From Bizionia sp. (GTDB lineage Bacteria; Bacteroidota; Bacteroidia; Flavobacteriales; Flavobacteriaceae), in contig JAGPVI010000151.1 of NCBI GenBank assembly GCA_018067115.1, positions 1-18,971 on the forward strand: a stretch of DNA of 18,971 bases, in the 5' to 3' direction. Each line of letters starts with the position of its first letter. Positions within the stretch are counted from its first letter, which is position 1. Below, one piece after another: positions 14,640 to 18,971 of this stretch. Made by a program: the position numbers and the translations under genes. A model generated the notes under the pieces. It was given only the letters and a program-made list of their open reading frames with translations, was not told the origin of the DNA and did no database searches.

Positions 14640-15188
14640 CTATAATGATTGGGATTGTAATCCCGTTTTGTATGCTTTAATTTTTGTTCTTAAAATCTGT
14701 CGCGCGCGTGCTAAATTAGATTTCGATGTGCCAATGTTTATTTGTAACGCTTCGGCAATATCTTGATGCGAATAGTCGTCTAAGACATAGAGGTTAAAAA
14801 CCATTCGGTATTGGTCTGGCAATTCTTGAATTATTTTAAGTAAAAAGTCTAACGAAACATTGTCTTCTTCCTCTTCTGTTATGGTTTCGTCTGCAATATC
14901 TTCTTCTTTTATAATATCGAAAACGCCGCCTTGTTTTCTATAACGTTGTAAGGCGGTATTAATAGTAATTCGTTTTAGCCAACCTTCAAACGAGCCTTTG
15001 TTTTTATATTGATCAATTTTTTTAAAAATGGTAATAAACGCATCTTGTAAATTATCTTCCGCTTCGGCATAAGAGCGCGAATACTTTAAGCATAACGAAA
15101 ACAATGTACCCGAAAAGAGCGTGTAGAGTTCGCTTTGTGCTTTAGTATCATTAGCCTTACAGTGTTCTATGAGTTGATCTAAACTCAA
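14640..15188 (-). CDS. ECF-type RNA polymerase sigma factor
   Basis: It directs RNA polymerase to a specific set of promoters. At 182 residues it has only sigma regions 2 and 4, as ECF factors do. Region 2 includes LYTLFSGTLFSLCLKYSRSY, the AEDNLQDAFITIFKKIDQY helix and GSFEGWLKRITINTALQRYR (-10 recognition). Region 4 includes LPDQYRMVFNLYVLDDYSHQ, then DIAEALQINIGTSKSNLARA, the helix-turn-helix for the -35 element. An acidic linker (DETITEEEEDN) joins them. The start is a TTG at 15188 (MSLDQLIEHC); a stop lies three codons upstream in frame, so no earlier start exists. Next comes the anti-sigma-like gene, with a TAG, one base, then ATG. A small lipoprotein gene lies 25 bases upstream, probably in the same operon. 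Confidence 0.93.
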   Translation of the reverse strand: MSLDQLIEHCKANDTKAQSELYTLFSGTLFSLCLKYSRSYAEAEDNLQDAFITIFKKIDQYKNKGSFEGWLKRITINTALQRYRKQGGVFDIIKEEDIADETITEEEEDNVSLDFLLKIIQELPDQYRMVFNLYVLDDYSHQDIAEALQINIGTSKSNLARARQILRTKIKAYKTGLQSQSL

Positions 15189-15213
15189 ATTATTTTAACG
15201 ATTTAATGGTTAT

Positions 15214-15621
15214 TTATTCTAGTACTGGTATGTCATAACTCAGGTAAATATCTTCATTATTTTCATCTTTACCATTCCAAAACATAAATTTATAAACACC
15301 AGCAGAGGTCGCTTTAAAATTGAAAGTCGCTTCTGTTTCTGCGTTTATCTCATTGCAATTGGCATTGGTATAAACGGCGCTAATTATAGAAACGGTGCGC
15401 TCATTTTGGTCTTTAGAATAATAAATATCGCTAAAAGAATGACAATTTGTGGGTTTTATGTAAAAAAGTGTAATTGTGTACGCCTCGCCAATTAAAAACT
15501 CGTCTGGCACATCAACTGCTATAATAGGTAACAATGTTTGGTAACTATATACCGTATCGTCTTGGGTGCTGCAAGAGAGTATAAGCACGGCAATACAGGC
15601 AAGTAGCAACTTTTTCATCAT
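15214..15621 (-). CDS. Small lipoprotein of unknown function
   Basis: I do not recognise a family. The 135 residues begin with a lipoprotein signal (MMKKLLLACIAVLILSC, lipobox ILSC, Cys17), so the mature protein is anchored in a membrane facing the periplasm, or on the surface. The mature part is mostly beta-strand in pattern (YTITLFYIKPTNC, TEATFNFKATSAGVYKFMFW), like a small immunoglobulin-type or jelly-roll fold. Two further Cys residues lie in PTNCH and NANCNE and could form a disulphide. It is the first gene of the probable operon with the ECF sigma factor and the membrane/beta-barrel gene, so it could be a regulator or target of that system. Position is the only support for that. Confidence 0.8.
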   Translation of the reverse strand: MMKKLLLACIAVLILSCSTQDDTVYSYQTLLPIIAVDVPDEFLIGEAYTITLFYIKPTNCHSFSDIYYSKDQNERTVSIISAVYTNANCNEINAETEATFNFKATSAGVYKFMFWNGKDENNEDIYLSYDIPVLE

Positions 15622-15693
15622 AAAATAAATAGGCTTAAAAAATCGTGTATTTATAAGTAGATGCTCTAGTTCTTAAAAGGTTGCGTCTAAAAA

Positions 15694-15723
15694 CAAAAAA
15701 ATCCCGAATAGATCGGGATTTTT
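15694..15723. terminator. Terminator of recA
   Basis: The stem ATCCCGA (15701-15707) / TCGGGAT (15713-15719) has seven A residues before it, which give a T tract on the minus strand downstream of recA, and five T residues after it. It separates recA from the lipoprotein-sigma operon on the same strand. Confidence 0.88.
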
Positions 15724-15743
15724 ATAGCGTAATAGTAAATTAT

Positions 15744-16754
15744 CTATTGCTTAGCGTCTTCTTTTATAAGCGTAATAATTTTTTCTTCTAATTCGTCAAA
15801 TAATTCTGGGTTGTCTTTAATTATTGCTTTTACAGCATCACGACCTTGCCCTAATTTAGTGTCGCCATAGCTAAACCAAGACCCACTTTTTTTAACGATT
15901 TCTTTTTCTACAGCAACATCAAGAATTTCTCCAACCTTACTAATTCCTTCGCCATACATAATGTCGAATTCTGCTAATCTAAATGGCGGTGCTACTTTGT
16001 TTTTAACAACCTTAACACGGGTTTTATTACCCATTACATTACCATCGGTATCTTTAATTTGAGTAGAACGTCTAATATCCAAACGCACAGAAGCGTAGAA
16101 TTTTAAAGCGTTACCACCAGTTGTTGTTTCTGGGTTCCCAAACATAACCCCAATTTTTTCACGTAATTGGTTAATAAAAATTACAGTACAATTTGTTTTA
16201 CTAATTGATGCTGTTAATTTTCTTAAAGCTTGAGACATTAAACGAGCGTGTAATCCCATTTTAGAATCTCCCATTTCTCCTTCAATTTCACTTTTTGGAG
16301 TTAATGCCGCTACCGAGTCAATAACAACAATATCAATTGCTCCCGAACGGATTAAATTATCGGCAATTTCTAAAGCTTGCTCACCATTATCTGGTTGAGA
16401 TATAATTAAATTATCGATGTCCACACCTAATTTCGCCGCATAAAAACGATCGAAAGCGTGCTCTGCATCAATAAATGCTGCTATACCACCTGCTTTTTGA
16501 GCTTCGGCGATAGCGTGTAATGTTAATGTTGTTTTACCAGAAGATTCTGGTCCGTAAATTTCTATAACACGACCTCTTGGGTAACCACCAACGCCTAAGG
16601 CAATATCTAACCCTAAAGATCCAGACGGAATAGCCTCTACATCTACTACTGCAGCGTCGCTCATTTTCATTACTGTTCCTTTCCCGTACGCCTTATCTAA
16701 CTTATCTAGTGTTAGTTTAAGCGCTTTTAATTTTGCTTCTTTTTCGCTGCTCAT
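15744..16754 (-). CDS. recA: Recombinase RecA
   Basis: RecA forms a filament on single-stranded DNA, drives strand exchange in recombinational repair and stimulates LexA-type cleavage. The 336-residue product has the Walker A loop GPESSGKT (68-75), Walker B in IDIVVIDSVAAL (about 138-149), the FIDAEHAFDRFYA segment, the signature ALRKLTASISKTNCTVIFIN and the DNA-binding L2 region beginning FGNPETTTGGNALKFYAS. The C-terminal domain ends in the acidic/basic tail EDAKQ, shorter than the E. coli tail, as is common in this phylum. The start ATG at 16754 gives MSSEKEAKLKALKLTLDKLD, typical for flavobacteria. It stands alone between its own promoter and terminator. I saw no clear SOS box. Confidence 0.98.
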   Translation of the reverse strand: MSSEKEAKLKALKLTLDKLDKAYGKGTVMKMSDAAVVDVEAIPSGSLGLDIALGVGGYPRGRVIEIYGPESSGKTTLTLHAIAEAQKAGGIAAFIDAEHAFDRFYAAKLGVDIDNLIISQPDNGEQALEIADNLIRSGAIDIVVIDSVAALTPKSEIEGEMGDSKMGLHARLMSQALRKLTASISKTNCTVIFINQLREKIGVMFGNPETTTGGNALKFYASVRLDIRRSTQIKDTDGNVMGNKTRVKVVKNKVAPPFRLAEFDIMYGEGISKVGEILDVAVEKEIVKKSGSWFSYGDTKLGQGRDAVKAIIKDNPELFDELEEKIITLIKEDAKQ

Positions 16755-16780
16755 CTTTTTGTTTTTTCGTATTTGTTAGG

Positions 16781-16811
16781 CTAAAATACTACTTCATATT
16801 TAGTATTACAA
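16781..16811 (-). promoter_or_regulatory. Candidate recA promoter
   Basis: On the minus strand, TTG (16811-16809), a 20-base spacer, then TATTTTAG (16788-16781), one mismatch from TAnnTTTG. It would give a leader of about 20 bases before the ATG at 16754. Confidence 0.42.
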
Positions 16812-16935
16812 TTTTATCACGCAACCTTTTCGTTCTTTTTGCATCTACTTAATAAAGTGGGGAAAAATTTGCTATGAAAAAGAATATTTACTCCTGTTTT
16901 TAGAAGTCTAACTTTAATTAAATACTATTAAAGTC

Positions 16936-17028
16936 ATGAAATATTTAAAACGAATATTAATTTCAAAAACGTTAGGTGTTTCAGTCTCTGTTTATGTAAA
17001 TAGTAGCTGTAAAGCCGATGGTGGTTAG
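16936..17028 (+). CDS. Possible 30-residue lipoprotein-like small ORF
   Basis: A 30-codon frame reads MKYLKRILISKTLGVSVSVY and then VNSSCKADGG. The basic start, a moderately hydrophobic stretch and SSC near the end resemble a lipoprotein signal with almost no mature part, so it may be a tiny peptide or the surviving 5' end of a larger gene. TAACTTTA (16909-16916), one mismatch from a -7 box, lies 20 bases upstream, and a strong plus-strand terminator lies 49 bases after the stop. The product's function is unknown, and the region may instead encode a small RNA. Confidence 0.35.
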   Translation: MKYLKRILISKTLGVSVSVYVNSSCKADGG

Positions 17029-17076
17029 CTCGTCTGTTTTTTTAGAAATAAAAAAATATTAACGAGTTAGTCTATT

Positions 17077-17112
17077 AAAAGTCCTTTGCAGAGCGTAAAG
17101 GACTTTTTTTTT
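17077..17112 (+). terminator. Strong terminator with no obvious upstream gene
   Basis: An 11-bp perfect stem (17077-17087 with 17097-17107, core AGTCCTTT/AAAGGACT) has a 9-base loop and nine T residues from 17104. recA points away from it and trhO starts after it, so it must end a transcript beginning in 16800-17070, perhaps the small ORF at 16936 or a small RNA. Confidence 0.85.
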
Positions 17113-17141
17113 GTCCTAAACCATAGAAATGAGTACTTTTG
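17111..17141 (+). promoter_or_regulatory. Promoter of trhO
   Basis: TTG (17111-17113), a 20-base spacer and TACTTTTG (17134-17141), an exact TAnnTTTG match. The TTG sits at the end of the preceding terminator's T tract. The expected leader to the ATG at 17179 is about 30 bases. Confidence 0.6.
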
Positions 17142-17178
17142 CAAAAATTAGTCTTTAACCTTAAAAAATTAGTATAGC

Positions 17179-18243
17179 ATGCAACTGTACAATAAACTAA
17201 GTGCCAAAGAGAGAGCTGAACTTATAGAAAACGCCGGACAAGAGCGTTTAACACTTTCTTTTTATCAGTATGCCAAAATTGGCAACCCACAAATTCTTCG
17301 CGATCATTTATTTTTAACCTGGGACGCCCTAGATGTTTTAGGAAGAATCTATGTCGCTACCGAGGGTATTAACGCCCAATTATCGTTACCAGCAGATCGC
17401 TTTAATGCCTTTAAAACACATTTAGATACCATCGATTTTCTAAAGGATATTAGATTAAATATCGCGGTAGAACAAGATAACATGTCGTTTTTAAAGCTGA
17501 AAGTAAAAGTGCGAAATAAAATTGTGGCCGACGGCTTAGAAGATAATGCTTTCGATGTTACCAATAAAGGGGTACACGTTGCTGCTAGTGAATTCAACGC
17601 GCTTATTGAAGATGAAAATACAGTGCTTGTAGATATGCGTAACCATTACGAAAGTGAGATTGGGCATTTTAAAAATGCCGTGACTCCAGATGTGGATACC
17701 TTTAGAGAATCTTTAGATATTATTGAAGAAGATTTACGCGAACACAAAGAGAATAAAAACCTGGTAATGTATTGTACCGGTGGTATACGATGCGAAAAAG
17801 CAAGTGCTTATTTTAAACATAAAGGCTTTAAAAATGTATACCAATTAGAGGGTGGTATTATTGAATACACACGCCAAGTAAACGAACAAGAATTAGAAAA
17901 TAAATTCTTAGGTAAAAACTTTGTATTCGACGACCGTAGAGCAGAAAAAATTAGTGAAGATGTAATTGCTAATTGTCACCAATGTGGTGCGGCATGCGAT
18001 ACCCATGTAAACTGTGCAAACGAAGCCTGCCATTTACTTTTTATTCAATGTGAATCGTGCAAAACAGAACTAGATAATTGTTGTTCTACAGCATGTAAGG
18101 AAGTGCACGCATTGCCTTTTGAAGAGCAAAAAGAATTACGAAAAGGACAAGGTAATAGTAACGATATTTTCAAAAAAGGAAGAGCAGATCATTTACCCTA
18201 TAAAAAAGATTTAAGAAATATTTTTGAAACCTTCAAAAAGTAA
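17179..18243 (+). CDS. trhO: tRNA uridine(34) hydroxylase, rhodanese family
   Basis: TrhO (YceA/UPF0176) makes 5-hydroxyuridine at the wobble position of tRNAs, using oxygen. The 354 residues hold an N-terminal acylphosphatase-like domain (about 20-115, including LGRIYVATEGINAQLSLPAD) and a central rhodanese domain (about 135-235). The active loop is YCTGGIRCEKA, with catalytic Cys199 and the second Cys205, both conserved in the family. A Cys-rich C-terminal region (CHQCGAACDTHVNCANEAC, then CESCKTELDNCCSTAC) probably binds metal. Length and order match full-size members. It has its own promoter and terminator, so it appears monocistronic. The upstream in-frame region offers no better start than the ATG at 17179. 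Confidence 0.93.
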   Translation: MQLYNKLSAKERAELIENAGQERLTLSFYQYAKIGNPQILRDHLFLTWDALDVLGRIYVATEGINAQLSLPADRFNAFKTHLDTIDFLKDIRLNIAVEQDNMSFLKLKVKVRNKIVADGLEDNAFDVTNKGVHVAASEFNALIEDENTVLVDMRNHYESEIGHFKNAVTPDVDTFRESLDIIEEDLREHKENKNLVMYCTGGIRCEKASAYFKHKGFKNVYQLEGGIIEYTRQVNEQELENKFLGKNFVFDDRRAEKISEDVIANCHQCGAACDTHVNCANEACHLLFIQCESCKTELDNCCSTACKEVHALPFEEQKELRKGQGNSNDIFKKGRADHLPYKKDLRNIFETFKK

Positions 18244-18265
18244 TCTTACACTCCATAAATTTATT

Positions 18266-18296
18266 AAAAGCCTGATATACTAATCAGGCTTTTTTT
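18266..18296 (+). terminator. Terminator of trhO
   Basis: The stem GCCTGAT (18270-18276) / ATCAGGC (18283-18289), extended by A/T pairs, has a 6-base loop and ends in seven T residues. It isolates trhO from the ricT-like gene. Confidence 0.9.
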
Positions 18297-18434
18297 ATGT
18301 TTTATAGTCTTTAGAATAATCTTATATTTACAAATCAAAGTAAAACTTTGTATTGTGTGTTTTTAACAAAAAAAGCATGCAATTTTATTAATCATCTTCT
18401 GGCGTTAAGTCGCTCAGAATCAATATATACATAT

Positions 18435-18971
18435 ATGGCTTGTACAAGCTGCTCAACAAAAGACGGCCAACCTGGGGGCTGCAAAAATAACGGAACCTGT
18501 GGTACAGATAGTTGTAATAAGTTAACGGTTTTCGATTGGTTATCGAATATGTCTGTTCCAAATGGAGAAAAACCTTTCGATTTTGTCGAAGTACGTTTTA
18601 AAAACGGACGTAAACATTATTATAAAAATACAGAAAACCTTTCGTTAAGTATTGGCGATGTTGTTGCTACCGAGGCGCAATCGGGGCACGATATCGGGAT
18701 GGTTACTTTATCTGGCGAATTAGTGCGTGTGCAAATGAAACGCAAAAAGGTAAGCCAGACGGAAGAGGTTTTAAAAATATACAGAAAAGCATCGCAAAAA
18801 GATATCGATATCTGGACAGAAGCGCGAGATAAAGAAGAGCCAATGAAGGTGAAAGCACGCCAGTTTGCTATCGATTTAAAGCTTCAAATGAAAATCTCTG
18901 ATATCGAATTTCAAGGAGATGCCAGTAAAGCAACTTTTTATTATACTGCCGAAGATCGTGTCGATTTTAGA
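18435..18971 (+). CDS. PSP1-domain protein (RicT/YaaT-like), 3' end cut by the window
   Basis: From the ATG at 18435 the frame stays open for 179 codons to the last base, so the C-terminus lies outside. After a short Cys-rich N-terminus (MACTSCSTKDGQPGGCKNNG, then CGTDSCNKL, with Cys at 3, 6, 16, 22 and 27), the sequence matches the PSP1 family: VEVRFKNGRKHYYKN, IGDVVATEAQSGHDIGMVTL, then FAIDLKLQMKISDIEFQGDA and KATFYYTAEDRVDFR at the edge. In Bacillus, RicT joins RicA and RicF in a complex with iron-sulphur clusters that influences RNase Y and development. In flavobacteria the role is unknown. The N-terminal Cys group is an addition that could bind a metal cluster. The 190 bases upstream hold the trhO terminator and a small inverted repeat (TACAAA/TTTGTA, 18329-18352). 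Confidence 0.88.
   Translation, partial: MACTSCSTKDGQPGGCKNNGTCGTDSCNKLTVFDWLSNMSVPNGEKPFDFVEVRFKNGRKHYYKNTENLSLSIGDVVATEAQSGHDIGMVTLSGELVRVQMKRKKVSQTEEVLKIYRKASQKDIDIWTEARDKEEPMKVKARQFAIDLKLQMKISDIEFQGDASKATFYYTAEDRVDFR

Noticed and set aside
18329..18352. TACAAA/TTTGTA inverted repeat upstream of the ricT-like gene as an operator
   Set aside because: The arms are short and AT-rich, and no regulator or spacing rule supports it.
1..18971. tRNA or rRNA genes, CRISPR arrays, intact insertion sequences, phage or plasmid functions
   Set aside because: Reading both strands showed no cloverleaf, no regularly spaced repeat series and no transposase or integrase motifs.

Overview
The window is a stretch of a Bacteroidota chromosome, most likely from the family Flavobacteriaceae. 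The base composition is AT-rich. Several upstream regions carry the Bacteroidota-type -7 box TAnnTTTG in place of a sigma-70 box, and Shine-Dalgarno sequences are mostly absent. The gene set is typical of that family: a DUF4292 lipoprotein, a SPOR protein with an HU-CCDC81-like N-terminus, a RicT/PSP1 protein, and a sigma factor paired with a membrane-anchored beta-barrel protein. No intact transposase, phage gene, CRISPR array, rRNA or tRNA was seen; the window is mainly core chromosome.

Layout. Positions 1-1010 hold the end of atpG (ATP synthase gamma), a short repeat copying its stop-codon region, and a terminator. Positions 1056-1367 (minus) carry a decayed, twice-frameshifted coding remnant. 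Positions 1379-8195 form a plus-strand envelope and nucleotide cluster: a polysaccharide flippase, dut, a broken GIY-YIG gene next to a REP-like hairpin, a sugar-nucleotide transferase, a TPR protein, a LolB-like DUF4292 lipoprotein and an EnvC-like degenerate M23 protein. A bidirectional terminator separates this from the minus-strand thioesterase and SPOR genes (8257-9816). dprA (plus) and trpS (minus) converge and share a TTAA as overlapping stops. plsC follows (plus), then three consecutive hairpins. A minus-strand operon (15621 to 12944) encodes a small lipoprotein, an ECF sigma factor and a protein with an inner-membrane span, a long disordered linker and an outer-membrane beta-barrel domain. 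recA (minus), a small orphan plus-strand transcription unit, trhO and the 5' part of a ricT-like gene close the window.

How the genes work together. The plus-strand cluster links glycan precursor activation and export with envelope assembly. TPR, DUF4292 and M23 are fused head to tail (0-nt gap, then 1-nt overlap), which implies joint translation. The sigma/anti-sigma-like pair is spaced by one nucleotide. It is the best candidate for an unusual system, because one polypeptide could connect an outer-membrane barrel to a cytoplasmic sigma-binding segment.
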